Assembly: GCA_022570795.1 (NCBI GenBank)
Contig: JAKUDP010000006.1
Location: forward strand, 2,294,001 to 2,358,000
Origin: Sphaerulina vaccinii
Lineage: Eukaryota > Ascomycota > Dothideomycetes > Mycosphaerellales > Mycosphaerellaceae
Direction of reading: 5' to 3'
DNA: 64,000 bases
Positions 21,850 to 33,118 of the stretch are shown piece by piece. Under the pieces are notes generated by a model. That model was not told the DNA's origin and did no database searches. It saw only the letters and a program-made list of their open reading frames with translations. The translations under genes and the position numbers were made by a program. Each line of letters begins with the position of its first letter. Position 1 is the stretch's first letter.

Positions 21850-22224
21850 ATGCAGAAACTCAGAGGCGCGCTCTTGTGCGCTCGAGGAGTACAAGTCAGA
21901 AGTCTCAGATAACCTTCGCTCCCGCGCCCATGCTGACTTGCATAGATCCTCGCAGCAACCATCGTCCTCGCCCTCTCCATCTCCCTGACCAAGAACCTCT
22001 CCGCCCTCAAAAGCTACTGCGACGACTCCGCGTGCAAGAAATGGCTAAAGCCATACGACTCTGCCCTCATCTTCGGCTCAATCGTGAGCGGCATCGCTCT
22101 ATGCGAAGCTCTTGTTGGACTTGCCGCGGTCTTTCTGCTGGGTAGAGTTGAAACCTCACTACGTATTGTCGGTGCGGATCTTGCGATCGCGGCCTGCTAT
22201 TTGGCTTGTGGCATCAAGTTCTAA
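21850..22224 (+). CDS. Small MARVEL-like membrane protein
   Basis: Two exons, 21850-21894 and 21946-22224, joined by a 51-nt intron (GCTGAC branch, CATAG acceptor); 107 residues. The first exon is 45 nt (MQKLRGALLCARGVQ) and ends in phase 0, exactly as in the MARVEL gene at 11837-12421. Exon 2 begins with a hydrophobic helix (ILAATIVLALSISL), followed by a CDDSACKKW loop and further hydrophobic segments (SALIFGSIVSGIALCEALVG, LAAVFLL, LAIAACYLACGI). It is shorter than usual MARVEL proteins but shares start, gene structure and topology, so it is probably a family member. Confidence 0.65.
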
Positions 22225-22549
22225 CTACATGTCCAATGGCTCCAGTTTCCAACGGCTTGCATAGCTGTTTCCATGTCGTGACAGGTGGGATGCTCAACTG
22301 GAACAGTGGAGATACTATGCCATCATAGTCCAGTCTAATGAATCAAATAGGAGATAAATGGGAGTGGAGAGTCGAGAGAGTGAAGAGTTCGAGGAGAAGA
22401 CGCATGTGAAGACGGGAATGCCCCGCGCTTGGCACGCTAGCAAGGATGTCTCCACAATCGGTGCCCCTCCCCTCCTTGAAGCTCTACGGCAGTCAGTCAC
22501 TTTCCATCTCAATCGACGTTTGAGTCTGTTCACTCTTCCGTACACAAAC
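22225..22549. other. Intergenic region upstream of CSN1
   Basis: About 325 bp that must contain the CSN1 promoter. It includes a GA-rich stretch near 22360-22400. No other element is recognised. Confidence 0.4.
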
Positions 22550-24077
22550 ATGGCGCGTCGTGGCAAAAGTGCTCCCGACGTGCATGTCCCAGCTTCACAA
22601 GCTGGCGAGCTCCCGCCACCGACATTTGATCTAGAAAACTACGCCAACAACTACGAAGGTGAGCTCTCCAACATCATCAATCACTGAACATATCGCATCT
22701 AACAGTAAGTCACCAGGCACGCTCGTCCCATACCGTCTCTCACACATCGCCCTCCTCTGCCCGTCCCTATCACGACAAGCCGTCACGCTCGCCATCGCCA
22801 ACGCGAAAGATGGCAAAGACGTGCAACTCTACCATCGCATCATCGAACTCGCCAGCAACCTGGGCTTCTCCGATCTCGCCACTGTCGACACCGACTGGGC
22901 ATCACGCAGAGATGAGGAGAATCGCAGAGAACAGAGCAGATTGGAGAGTGAGCTCAGAGGATACAAGAACAACCTGATTCGCGAGTCTATCAGAATGGGA
23001 CAGGAAGATCTGGCTGTCCACCTGCTCGACACAGGCGGTCCTGTTCCCGACACTGGCAACTCGCAGTCATTCAACATGTCTGGATATAACGCAGCAGCTC
23101 AGTCGTTCAGTAAGATGCGCGACTACTGTGTCACACCCACACATCTGAACGGCTTGTACCTGCGCATGATGTACACCACTGTCCTCCAAGCAGTGCACGC
23201 TCAGGCCTTCCACTATCCTGCCAACACTCACTACAGCGCGCTCCTTGCTAACTCCACGCGTCTGAAGAACAGCGGCAGTAAAGAGGACGAGATGAAGCAG
23301 CTCATCCCCATTCACCACGTCAGCGCGGGAATCGCACATCTGGGACAAGGAGAATATCGCCATGCAGCAGTCTCTTTCATGAGCACGCCATTTGAGTTCC
23401 ACAACTCGGGAATCGTGCTCAATCGAAACTTCGAACGAACAGTAGCCAACGGAAACGACATCGCCATCTACGGTGGACTCTGCGCTCTAGCGACCATGTC
23501 CCGCGAAGAGCTGGTCGAGGATGTCCTGGGAGGACCTTTCCGCGCCTTCCTCGAACTCGAACCACACATGCGCAAGGCCATCGGCCTTTACACAACAGCC
23601 AAGTATCAAGCTTGTCAAGACACTCTACGACGATACTACAGCGACTGGACCCTCGACATCTTCCTCGGCGCAAAGTCCAGCAATACTTCAGGCACACACG
23701 TCGATCGCCTCTTCGCTAAGATCCGAGAGCGCAGCATCACGGCGTACTTCTCTTCCTTCTCCGAAGTCAGTCTTGCTGCATTGGCAGCCACCTTTCCGCC
23801 ATCCTCAACTTCTGCACCTTCTCCGGACGCGATGGAAGTGGAGATTCTAGGGATGATTGAGAGTGGTATGCTCGATGCTCGACTTGATGTTGTGAATGGC
23901 ATCTTGGTGGCGCCAAAGAAGGACCTTCGACAGGATACACACGAGAACGCGAAGCAGGTTGCGGAAGAGGTGGAGCGGACACTACTACTGCGGCTGCATA
24001 AGGTGAACATGACGCTGGCAGGGCTGGAGATTCCCAAGGCCAAGAATACAGGATGGTCGATGGGAAGTGGGTACTGA
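22550..24077 (+). CDS. CSN1: COP9 signalosome complex subunit 1
   Basis: Two exons, 22550-22658 and 22717-24077, with a 58-nt intron in phase 1; 489 residues, close to the usual length. The N-terminus (FDLENYANNYEG, then LVPYRLSHIA) and the helical repeat RGYKNNLIRESIRMGQEDLAV are typical of CSN1/Rpn7-type subunits. The PCI domain follows (about residues 280-420): NDIAIYGGLCALATMSREEL, KYQACQDTLRRYYSDWTLDI, and IRERSITAYFSSFSEVSLAA. CSN1 is a scaffold subunit of the COP9 signalosome, which removes Nedd8 from cullins and so controls SCF ubiquitin ligases; in fungi it affects light response, development and secondary metabolism. Among the best supported genes here, with no lesions. Confidence 0.93.
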
Positions 24078-24447
24078 GAGACCCATCCTGAAGACGAGGG
24101 AATTTCATGAAGCCAAGGACCCAAAACACATGAGTTGCTTTCTGCATAGCGTGGCGTTTGGGGTGCTCAATGGGCGCTGGGTGCGCAAGAGAAGACATAC
24201 CCCGGGCAGGCAGTTCTAGAGCAGATACTGCGTAGATGAGGCTCGCATGAATGAAGAGATCATGATACTTTGCTAAATCCTGGAGCATGGTCTCAGGAGT
24301 AGGTTCGCATCCGAGCACTAATGCTTTGCTATCCTTGTGGGCAGTAAAATGACATGAGTGATCCCTGCTGGGAACATGTCGCCGCGCACACACGCGAGGT
24401 TCCCTCTGCAGCAGCAATAGACGAAAGTTCTCCCAGCCAATGTCCAT
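24078..24447. other. Intergenic region
   Basis: Between CSN1 and the next plus-strand gene. Long antisense frames here are shadows. Nothing else is recognised. Confidence 0.45.
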
Positions 24448-25794
24448 ATGGCGGAAGAAACGCTAGGAGAAAGTGCTACCGGCGACCAAGATACGATGCA
24501 ACTTTCGAGTTCCAGAAAGAACATAAAGTCGGGATGTAAACACCCGGCAGCACAAGAGTGCATATCGTGGATGACCCTAAAGACACGACTAGACGGACTC
24601 GTGCAGACACGTTTGTCTATCACCGATATCAAAGAATTGATCCGGCATAGTAGTGGTCCTGACCGGGAAATGTACAAGACTGCGTAAGCTTTGCCATCAC
24701 AATCGCAGGTCCGCAACTAATGTCGAACAGACTGAACGAAGCTATCAGAGCAACATTCGTCACTGCTGCTGAGAGGCTCGGATTCCTCCATCACCTGCTA
24801 GGCTCCGGCTTTCTGTACCAGCAAGGCGAAGTGTACACAATGTGGGCTGTGGACATCATTCTTGAGTCACTTGAGCACCCCAAACCATCACCTGAGCTCG
24901 ATGCAGGGCCACATGGAAAGACCACGCAGACAGATGGCATTGCAGTGTTCGGCCTTCCAAAGCTCGTCAAACGCCAGATATCTTCGTTGAAAGGTATGTC
25001 GAAACGTGAATAAGACGAGAGGTCCCCACTGATTGGAAGAGAAGGATCCTATCAATTATCAAAAGCCACATGAATGAAGGCCTCTTCGCCGTACAGATCA
25101 TGGCTCTCCTGATCGAATCGACGGACCTGCCCTTCCTTGATACTGGCGAGGTCCAGGACGAGATTGCTTCTATTCTGGAACAGATGTCGTACAACTTCCT
25201 GGCTCCTGGAAAGGCAGTCCCAGAACCTTCACTCAGAAAGAGAAAATGGCCGGAAAGGACCTCAGAGCACTCCGCAAATGCCATAGGCTGCATTCTTGAC
25301 TATGCCGGAGAGGAACTGGACTGCTCAACGACACTAACCATACTTGAGAAGATTGCTCAGGGCAGCACTCAAGCCATACCAGGCGAAGAGTATGGTGAGG
25401 CATATCTACCTATCACCAAGATCCTTCTGGAGTTCCTCGATGAGCCATGTGATCCGCCTATCGTGGCCGATGCACTCGCAAGTACCATTACTACGATACT
25501 CGATGCACTCCCTGAGAAGTACATTCAAGCGTTTCCTGATGTCGAAAGTGCTTGCTGGATTGAATGGTCGACGAGATATCATGAAGCCTACGGGCCATGC
25601 AAAGTATGAACCAGCGCCTATTGAAGAGAGCACTTGGGACAGAATATGAGCGGATCACGGACCTGTGGTGTTTGGATCTCGTGTATCTGAAGAAGAGGCG
25701 TCTGCGGACTGACATTCAGCGCTCGAGGGTTGAGCAACCAGAACGGCCAGCGAAGAAGAGGAAGATAGAGGTGATCGATCTTTGCGATGATTGA
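24448..25794 (+). CDS. Hypothetical helical protein with a SUMO-interaction-like tail
   Basis: Four exons are read as 24448-24683, 24731-24993, 25080-25603 and 25651-25794, giving about 388 residues. The third intron's acceptor is weak and could differ. The body looks alpha-helical, with many evenly spaced leucines and acidic residues (VQIMALLIESTDLP, TILEKIAQGSTQAIPGEEYG, ILLEFLDEPCDPPIVADALA), somewhat like a repeat scaffold. The extreme C-terminus has a basic stretch (RPAKKRKIE) followed by VIDLCDD. The hydrophobic V-I-D-L core followed by acidic residues is the pattern of a SUMO-interacting motif, and the basic stretch could be a nuclear signal. Family and function are not recognised. Confidence 0.6.
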
Positions 25795-26019
25795 TGATTA
25801 GTACTGGCTGCTGGAGCGGGCACCTTTGCTCGCTGTCCTTGGAGAAGTCGATGCAGAGCTGTTCAATTGACTGATGGGAAAGAATAAAGCGGAGAGGACA
25901 TTGATGATATCATATCCTGCCACGATTTTCCGTGGTGCAAGCTGGTCTGTACGAGGCTGCTGTCCCATGTTCAAATGCGAAGTGAAACTTGGATACTTCA
26001 GAATTGGCCGACTCGCTCC
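25795..26019. other. Short convergent intergenic region
   Basis: Tail-to-tail spacer between two convergent genes; no specific terminator structure is identified. Confidence 0.4.
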
Positions 26020-27460
26020 TCACTTCTGGCTCCTCCTCTTCTCAGCATCATCCAGAATCTCCTTGCTAGCCCTTGAATGCACGTCCGCTTCCTTCATCCC
26101 CTCCTCCAGCTTCTTCTGAATGTTCGCAAGCATCTCTCTTTGCGTGATCATCTTCTTCTGGACTGGATCATATACCTGCTGACCTCCCGCCTCCGGGTCA
26201 ATGTCACCTATCAGACTCATAGCAAGTTGCGTCTTCATCTGCAGCATATTGGCTTTACCCTGCTCCATGGCGCGTTCCTGCATACGTAGCATATCGAGAG
26301 AGTGTCGAAGATCGGCTTTGCTAGCTTCTGCTGAGCAGGCTGCTCGCCATGTCACGTTTCCACTGTCATGGGTGGATTTGAGTTGAGCTATACGCTTCTG
26401 AGAGTCGGCAACCATCTGGTCGCAGCGCGTGGCTTGTTCCCAGATTCTTGCATGTGTAGAGCCTAAGGTCTCGAGATATCGCAGCTTATGTATCTTCTCT
26501 GGGGATTTGTCGTCGAGTCTCGATATGGGTGAGTTGTAGTATTCTGCTTCTTTGTCGGACAGCCACGACCACATGATTTCCGCTTCGAGTGCAAGGTGTG
26601 CGCGGCGTTCTTGGAGTCCTTTGAGATGGGTTTCGAGGTCCACGATCTGATTCGCCGATGTCGACTTGTAATTTGTATTCGGAATCAAGATGGGCTCTGC
26701 CATATCAGGGACTTTCTGTGCAAGATGAGGACCTTCTGCTATAACTTCTGGCTGTTGCACCTGTGGCAAAGCGCCGGAACCAGGGGCGGCGCCGCTTCCA
26801 GATGGGCCTGATGGAGAGCCATTGCTAGATCCTGGGGATCGACCCAAGCCTTCATCGCTGCGAGGGAATCCGTGGGTGCAGGGGCTACTGTAGTGCCTGA
26901 ATTGCCCCCCTTTATGCTCGCCATGACCATAGGTTGCCTTTGCTCATGTGAAGCCGCGGCTGCCTTCATGCGTCGCATAAGATCGTCAAGATCCTTCTGT
27001 CTGGCGATCTTGAACGCGTTGCATCCAATGTGTGCAATGGTGCCGCCAAAGACGAATGCGCCCAGCCCCCGTCTCCACCCTCCCACCAGGCCTGGAGCCC
27101 GCGCTGCTGACGCTACCATGCTGCCACACAATCCGCCAATAATGATCGCGTCGTCAAAATCAAAATTACCAACACGATCTACATCTCGGCGCTCAGGAAG
27201 TGAAACTCCTTGTCGAAGTAGAAACGGCCTTGGGAGGCGATTATCGTTATACGTCGCCAAGCCCAGCCAGCCCAATGAGCCATATCCCTAAGAGAAGGAT
27301 CAATTTGATGCTCGGTTTGTAGGCTAGCACTTAAGCTCACCGCAGCTTTGAGTGCGAACGATCGCACGGGAGCCTTGTAGCTAGGCATGACAAACGAAAG
27401 CAACAATGGAGCTGCTGCATAGAGGCCAGCCGTAACTGTGTTCATAAGCTTGTTGTCCAA
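26020..27460 (-). CDS. Hypothetical membrane protein with a C-terminal coiled coil
   Basis: Exon 1 is 27341-27460 (MDNKLMNTVTAGLYAAAPLL...), followed by a phase-0 intron and exon 2 from 27287. Exon 2 holds two small-residue hydrophobic helices (DDAIIIGGLCGSMVASAARA and LGAFVFGGTIAHIGCNAFKI), which suggests an organelle membrane. A second reading frame from about 26760 down to 26020 encodes a soluble coiled-coil part (LETHLKGLQERRAHLALEAE, then a SDKEAEYY-type helix and MQERAMEQGKANMLQMKTQ). Frames change near 26844-26760. An 83-nt intron there (donor GTCGAT, acceptor CCACAG) would fuse them in frame but has a weak donor, so two adjacent genes remain possible. The family is not recognised. Confidence 0.55.
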
Positions 27461-28420
27461 CTCCAGACGTGAGCAAGAAGTGTTGCATACTTATTGCTTC
27501 TGCAAAGGCTGATTGCGGGTAGTCGGGATCTGGTCTGCTTCATCGAATATCAGCTTGTGTCATCGAGCAGAGTATTCAGTCTGTGTACCTATCGGGGACC
27601 GCTGAATGCGAGCCAGCATATTCTCTTGGGAGAAGCCTCATGCTGGGAGGTCTAGGTGCGCTCAAGGCGCGAAAGTCAATGGTATTTCAGATGTAGAGAT
27701 GGACCTGAGAAGATATCAACGATGTCGTGGGAATGTTGCACAACCGCCGTAGGAGGTGACAAGCAGGGATTGAAGCGAGCACAGTGGGTCTGAGACTCTA
27801 CGTGTCGATTTCGTGACACATTGGACAGTCCATTATATCTCGACGACACGGTCGTTCTGTTGCCATGGTACAAGTTCAGAAGATGTTGATGGCGAAGTGA
27901 AGGAAGGAGATGTCGTTGAAGGCAGCCTTGGCGGAAGAGAAAGGGGTCCGGAGCTCCCAGACCAGCAACTTGCCTTTCGCAGACCACCGATACCACCTCT
28001 TATCCATCGAGTTGGCGAGCTACCAGAGGGCGAGATGAGGTGCCATGTGGCCACGGGACTACTGTCAGCGTCGAGCCGTGGCGCAGCTCTCTCGCCTCAG
28101 CACCAGGACGAAAGCAAGGCCACTTCACGTCCCAAGCACTACCGATCGAGTGCCAAAGCTATGAAGAGTACGAGATACGAGATACTACATTATGCGGCTA
28201 TGCTGCCAGCAGCCGGAGTCTCACACTTTGGTCAGCATGGCCAGCGGAGGAAAGAGTTGGAAGAAGGTGGTATTAAGCCTCCAAGAGGACTTTGGTAAGA
28301 CTTTCTGACGTACCGGACAATGCGACCTGCGTCCAGGCATCCGTCACCTTTCATTTACTACATCTGCTCGTCAGCAAACGAATTCCATAACCGCATCAGC
28401 CAAAGCAGAGAAAGTCCAAG
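27461..28420. other. Divergent intergenic region
   Basis: Nearly 1 kb between divergent genes. A 161-codon plus-strand frame (27813-28298) exists but looks like low-complexity chance coding, with no domain or splice support. No repeats are recognised. Confidence 0.4.
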
Positions 28421-29179
28421 ATGTCACAAGTCGAGACCAGCGACGCCCTTCCCACCATCGATACTGCGGAGAACGATCGCCAGCAACGAGAGCAGCACAA
28501 CGCACGACAAGGCCTGCTCAGACTACCTGCAGAGCTACGGGTTCGCATCTATAGCCACCTGAGCTTTCGCACGATCGGTCAAAAGAAGGATCGGCGGGTT
28601 GCAGTACAGAAGAGTAATAATGCCATGAGACCTCGTCCACTGTCAAGAGTCTGCCGCGCGCTTTACCAGGACCTGCACTACATGTTCTATGAGCACAACG
28701 GTTTCATGGTCAACCTGATGCCAGAGAATGATATATATCCAGCAATGGACATCAACACAAAGCGGCTAGAAGACGTGAGAGAGTGGTTAGACAGCATTGG
28801 GATTGAAGGGCAGAAGCGTGTTGCTGAAGTACATGTTGTGTGCCCTCCAGCTTCAAGAATTCGCTACCAGAGACACGCAAGCAAAGGCCAGCGAGCTACA
28901 TGGTCAACGAGCTTGCATAGTGTTACGTCACAAATGGATTCGTGTACACTATCGAATCATCCACGCCCACCGCGCCCTTACGAAAGAGAATGCGTTGCGC
29001 TACTCTCAGCAATCGGGTCAACAGGAAAAGTCAGCCAGGGTCTCAAAAGTCTTTGTCAGAACTGGCACTTCGACAGTGTGAAGGAAGTGTCAGACGATAT
29101 GGCTTATGCAGAAGGATATGGAGCCGATGGCTATTGGTACAAGTTCGTCTTCGCTCAAAACGATGGAAACAAGCTATAG
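28421..29179 (+). CDS. F-box-like/2EXR-type protein
   Basis: 252 residues, no intron. After a polar N-terminus comes LLRLPAELRVRIYSHLSF (about residues 31-50), the F-box-like start typical of a large fungal family often annotated as F-box or 2EXR. PLSRVCRALYQDLHYMFYEH follows, which is the usual second helix of that family. The remainder has an acidic alpha/beta look without a recognised repeat domain. F-box proteins recruit substrates to SCF ubiquitin ligases; for this family a link to Skp1 is often unproven. Similar proteins occur at 41618-42538 and 46184-47350 but share little beyond the N-terminal motif. Confidence 0.65.
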   Translation: MSQVETSDALPTIDTAENDRQQREQHNARQGLLRLPAELRVRIYSHLSFRTIGQKKDRRVAVQKSNNAMRPRPLSRVCRALYQDLHYMFYEHNGFMVNLMPENDIYPAMDINTKRLEDVREWLDSIGIEGQKRVAEVHVVCPPASRIRYQRHASKGQRATWSTSLHSVTSQMDSCTLSNHPRPPRPYERECVALLSAIGSTGKVSQGLKSLCQNWHFDSVKEVSDDMAYAEGYGADGYWYKFVFAQNDGNKL

Positions 29180-30007
29180 CCGCCTCAAATGCTTGCCTGG
29201 ACGGCAAGGCCGACACCTGCGAGCTTCCTCCAATCCTGCTGCATGCAGGTCAGCCGCAGCTTCACATATTCCTGATCGGGAGATGCATATGCAAGAACGC
29301 GTGGTCTGTAGCTGTAGTGTAGCTCGGGTAAGCTCTATTCTCAGCCTCACCTCACCTATGATCGTCGTATGTCGGGGACGGCTCTCACTTGATACTGCTG
29401 CACTCTGTACTGCATTCCATATTGTCTCTCTTATGTACTGTTTCTGTTCATGGGTATCGTATCTCGCTTGCAATCTCAATCTTCGCTTGTCCAATGCTGT
29501 CTCCTCTTCTGTCAAGCTGTGAGCTCTTTCGCCTCTTCTTGCTCTGTTCTGCAATCTGTACTCTGGGTAGACCTGCAACACTCGGCGCTGTTCTGCTGGC
29601 CGACTTGTGCTGGACGTGTAGTAGCATCAAGGCAATACACTGGCGGTTTCCTCGACATTGTATGCTTCTGACCACGACAAATGCGGCGATACTCAGCTTA
29701 TTGTTGTAACTCGCGATTCGATGGTCTCTGCTCAATGTCTCGAGTCTCTTGTTCAGGCGTTTCACGTAGAAGGCTCGGCTCTGTACCTCAAGCGGTGGCT
29801 TTGAGACATATCTTTATCCTTCGTACCTCAATCCGGTCTATCCGAAAAGGACTTGGGAGTGATGGTCCGTTCAGATCGCGCATCTTCATCCTGCGAAGCC
29901 GATCTGCTTCCATAGCCAGAGTAAATAGATGCAACTCTGCTGTAATTATCCTCTTCCTCTCCTGCAACAGAATTCTTGTCGTCTGCGTTGGTAGGAGAGC
30001 TCGATTG
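29180..30007. other. Intergenic region
   Basis: About 0.8 kb between convergent genes, with several pyrimidine-rich segments (29390-29560) and no convincing gene. Confidence 0.45.
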
Positions 30008-31039
30008 TCACTCATCAAGCTCCAGTAACCTCCTCAAAACCTTGATCTCTGCATGATTCCTCCAGTTCTTCATACGATGACACCAAATCGCCTGACCATC
30101 CTCGAACAAGAACTCGCCTCCGATCTGGAAAGGGTTGCCACCACGAATCATATCTCTCTTTCTGATTCCGTCAGGGTCTTTCAGACTCCCGTTCATCGTC
30201 TTGATTTGTCCGAGTCCCCAAGCTGCTGTGCTGATGTCCTTCATGTATTCTGGTCTCTGAGTTCCTGGATTTAAGATCGGGCTCATGCCGAGCTTCTTGA
30301 ACAGTTCTCTTGACGGCTCAGCGAACATCGGGAATGGGCAGTTAGTGAATGTTTTGTAGTGAGGAATCAGATCTGGCTTTCCACATCCAATGACGATAAT
30401 CGATGTAGGGATCGGTATCGAAAAGTATTCTCGCATGGTAATGCTCTGCGTAAGAGCTTGCAGATACGCTTGACATGCTCCACAATAAAAGTGTCGAACA
30501 AAGATGACGAGCTGTCGCTGGTGTGTTGCTGTGGACGGATCGTAAAGGGAGCCGAATGGTATGGGTTTACCCTCGGCATTGTAAACTGGGATGTCTTGCA
30601 CAGCTGCAAGCGTCGCACGGTCTGGGCATTCGTCTGATACAAGTCCTCCAATGTCGTCGTCTGAGTGAAACCGTGCAAACCAATCGTCGGGCGATACTAC
30701 ATTAAGTTGGTCGTCTTTCGTAGTTGGTCGCACATCATCGGATGCCACTGACGGGGCCGACGTCGCTTCTGTTTCCATAGTCTGATGAGAAAAGACAGAA
30801 TCGGTGGTCGTATGCCTCGAAGGCTTACTGAAGTTGCTGAAGTGTGTGCCCGCGCTGATGGGCGTAGTAGGGCTAGCTGCAGCCGAGTTGTGGGTGCTCT
30901 TCACCACTCGCACCTCGGGAGGAGGATTGAAGGGCTTCTCGAAACGAGATGCTCCCACTGGAGACACATCTCGGAGTGTGCTGCCCATGCTTTGTCTCGT
31001 TCGATCTTCCGGTGGATAGAGGTGGTATCGCGGGGACAT
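30008..31039 (-). CDS. AhpC/TSA-like thioredoxin-fold protein (PRXL2/AAED1 type)
   Basis: The frame is open from 31108, but the ATG at 31039 (MSPRYHLYPPEDR) is preferred because the residues before it form a hydrophobic stretch without other signal-peptide features; a secreted form cannot be excluded. About 343 residues. A Ser/Thr-rich N-terminal third is followed by the thioredoxin fold: LVIFVRHFYCGACQAYLQAL carries the CxxC motif, then TSIIVIGCGKPDLIPHYKTF, FPMFAEPSRELFKKLGM and a C-terminal GGEFLFEDGQAIWCHRMKN. This order matches the PRXL2/AAED1 branch of AhpC/TSA proteins, thought to act in thiol redox chemistry; the exact substrate is unknown. No intron is needed. Confidence 0.82.
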   Translation of the reverse strand: MSPRYHLYPPEDRTRQSMGSTLRDVSPVGASRFEKPFNPPPEVRVVKSTHNSAAASPTTPISAGTHFSNFSKPSRHTTTDSVFSHQTMETEATSAPSVASDDVRPTTKDDQLNVVSPDDWFARFHSDDDIGGLVSDECPDRATLAAVQDIPVYNAEGKPIPFGSLYDPSTATHQRQLVIFVRHFYCGACQAYLQALTQSITMREYFSIPIPTSIIVIGCGKPDLIPHYKTFTNCPFPMFAEPSRELFKKLGMSPILNPGTQRPEYMKDISTAAWGLGQIKTMNGSLKDPDGIRKRDMIRGGNPFQIGGEFLFEDGQAIWCHRMKNWRNHAEIKVLRRLLELDE

Positions 31040-32785
31040 GAGTGAGGAAGCAAGACAAACCAAAGAGAGAAGAGAGGTATGGATCAGTGTGATGAGAATA
31101 AAAGCCACTGCAGACGGAAGGGGGAGTGACAGCCTTACACATAGTGATAGGTATCTAAGTCCGTGTGTTCCAGAAACAGGCTATGCGGTGCAACTGCGAC
31201 GCCAGCGTCGAGAACGGGTGGAACTTTGCTTCGGTGTGAGCACGCGCGTTCGGCGGGCTGCGTAGAAACGTGGCACGGATATCACACACGTCGAACGAGT
31301 GAACGAAGGCGACCAAGGTTTTCGTGCGCCAAAACGGCTGGTCCAGAAGATCTCGACTGCTCCACAACCGTCACAGCCGGTGCCACGTTCGGGCTCTCCT
31401 CTCTGCACGGCAAATGGACGCGAGAAGCCAAGCACTGTAAGCGATACACCCTCGAAATATCATGGCTTCTAGGTGCAGATTTCGAGACGTCTGATCGTGT
31501 ACATCCTGGATGATATCAAACGACGACGTGAGGTTGTGGTTTGTTTTCCAGTATCCCGGGCACACGCGATGGAGTAATCTCGTGCCGAAGGACCCCACTC
31601 ATGCCCATGCCCGCGCCAGTCCGCCCGCAGAGCCGTCGCCGGCGTCAGGCAAGGAAGAACCTTCGAAAGTCCGAATCTTCGATCACAGCTCTTCTGTCAG
31701 CTATCACGACTCAGCGGTGTGCACAACCACGACTCGATTTCGAGCGGATTGCGAATGGTGGCCGTTTGAAGATATGTAGATCTGCAGAAGACGGGCAGGC
31801 AACGGTTGTCACATCCACAGACATGTGCAGCGTACCAGGTTTCGTCCAACGATGTCAAATGTCATGCTGGTGCACAATTTGTTGTAGGACGGCATAGCGT
31901 TGCATATGTTCCTGTAGGGCAAAGCTATAGTTGCAATGCTTCATTGGACCGCAGCTGATACCGTAGATGAGGTGGGAGAATGACTTCACGGCATCTGAAA
32001 CATAAGTCGAATGCAAAGCATATCATTGACATGGTAGCTCGCCAAGAACCTGAGTCGATGGTGGATGCGGCAGAAGCGGAAGCTCAAGAGTGGCTTCCTC
32101 GTGGGATATTGAGGTTAACTTATGTCCTCTGGCCTGTCATCGTGGGAAGTGATATAGAAGCATGGAACTCCAATCTCTTGGATCTGGCGATGGCATGACT
32201 GACACCCACTGCTGAAGTCCCAGTAGAATATCGAGCATTGACATCGTACTTGTTCTCTTCGACTTTTCGAGGTGTATCGCTGAGCAAGATGATCAGCGAG
32301 CTGAGAAGCTGGTGTATTCGTGCGTCGCCAATCCTACCACACCTCATGACCCAGGAATGAGGATTGTCTCGGTTGATGGCTTTGATCTCCGGTTCTCGGT
32401 AGTCCTGGCAGCTCTAGCTTACCAACAACAGCGTTGTAGTCATCATTCTCATCAGATTGAGCCCAGACTGCTGGCGGCTCTTCCTTCCTTCTGGTACCAC
32501 GTCCATGGGTAGTCCTGGAGGCGCGAAGAGTGGTACTGGAATGCAGCTTGCAGATTTTGATGAGCAGGCACTCGGGCACTCCAGAAGCTGAGACATGCTG
32601 GAAAGGGCTCACGATCTGTCCACCAACTGTCCGAAGTGCCTACAGCACAACCACTCTTACCATCAAACCTCAACATTGAAGATAGTGGTCATAGTCGATA
32701 TTCGCCACGGTCAGAACCTGCAACGACACACGGAGAATCCAACAGGAAAGCATCCACGCTCAACAAAAATTCACAGCTCATATAC
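31040..32785. other. Gene-poor stretch left of the MITE
   Basis: About 1.7 kb with only short overlapping frames. I see no domain, RNA or repeat until the MITE terminus at 32786. Confidence 0.5.
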
Positions 32786-33116
32786 CGTAAAATCTCATGT
32801 ACAAGACACGTACTTTGTATGTGTTTTTGGACCTGCTAGCCGTCGGAGGGCGACTGTTATACGCAGGTGTGTCTTGTAGTAGAGCCTACTTTGCTATAAG
32901 GTACTCTTTGCTATGAGGTACGGATCTCCTGTTCTGGACCCGGGAAACGGGCGATACAGGCGCTGAAACAGCCGAAAAGGTCCTTTTTGCTCGATCCGGA
33001 GGACGATATCCAGGTGTACCTTATACGTATGGCCTACCCGCACGTAATAGAGGGGGGCTTCTCATACGCAGGAGTGTCTCCACACGACGCTGTGTCTTAT
33101 ACATGAAATTTTACGG
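32786..33116. mobile_element. 331-bp MITE with 25-bp terminal inverted repeats
   Basis: The left end CCGTAAAATCTCATGTACAA continues as GACAC (32786-32810). The right end, read on the other strand from 33116, is CCGTAAAATTTCATGTATAA then GACAC (33092-33116). They match at 23 of 25 positions and both differences are C/T transitions. A TA dinucleotide flanks each end (32784-32785 and 33117-33118), as expected for the TA target duplication of Tc1/mariner-type elements. There is no coding capacity for a transposase, so this is a non-autonomous element. Inside, ATACGCAGG(T/A)GTGTCT occurs twice in direct orientation (near 32861 and 33064). It lies in a gene-poor interval. Confidence 0.85.
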
Positions 33117-33118
33117 TA

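Noticed and set aside
27813..28298. 161-codon plus-strand frame as a gene
   Set aside because: No domain, no splice partners, and low-complexity Glu/Gly/Pro composition. It lies in a divergent promoter interval.
31541..31897. 118-codon plus-strand frame in the gene-poor stretch
   Set aside because: Arg/Ser-rich translation with no recognisable family; several equally long frames overlap it on both strands.
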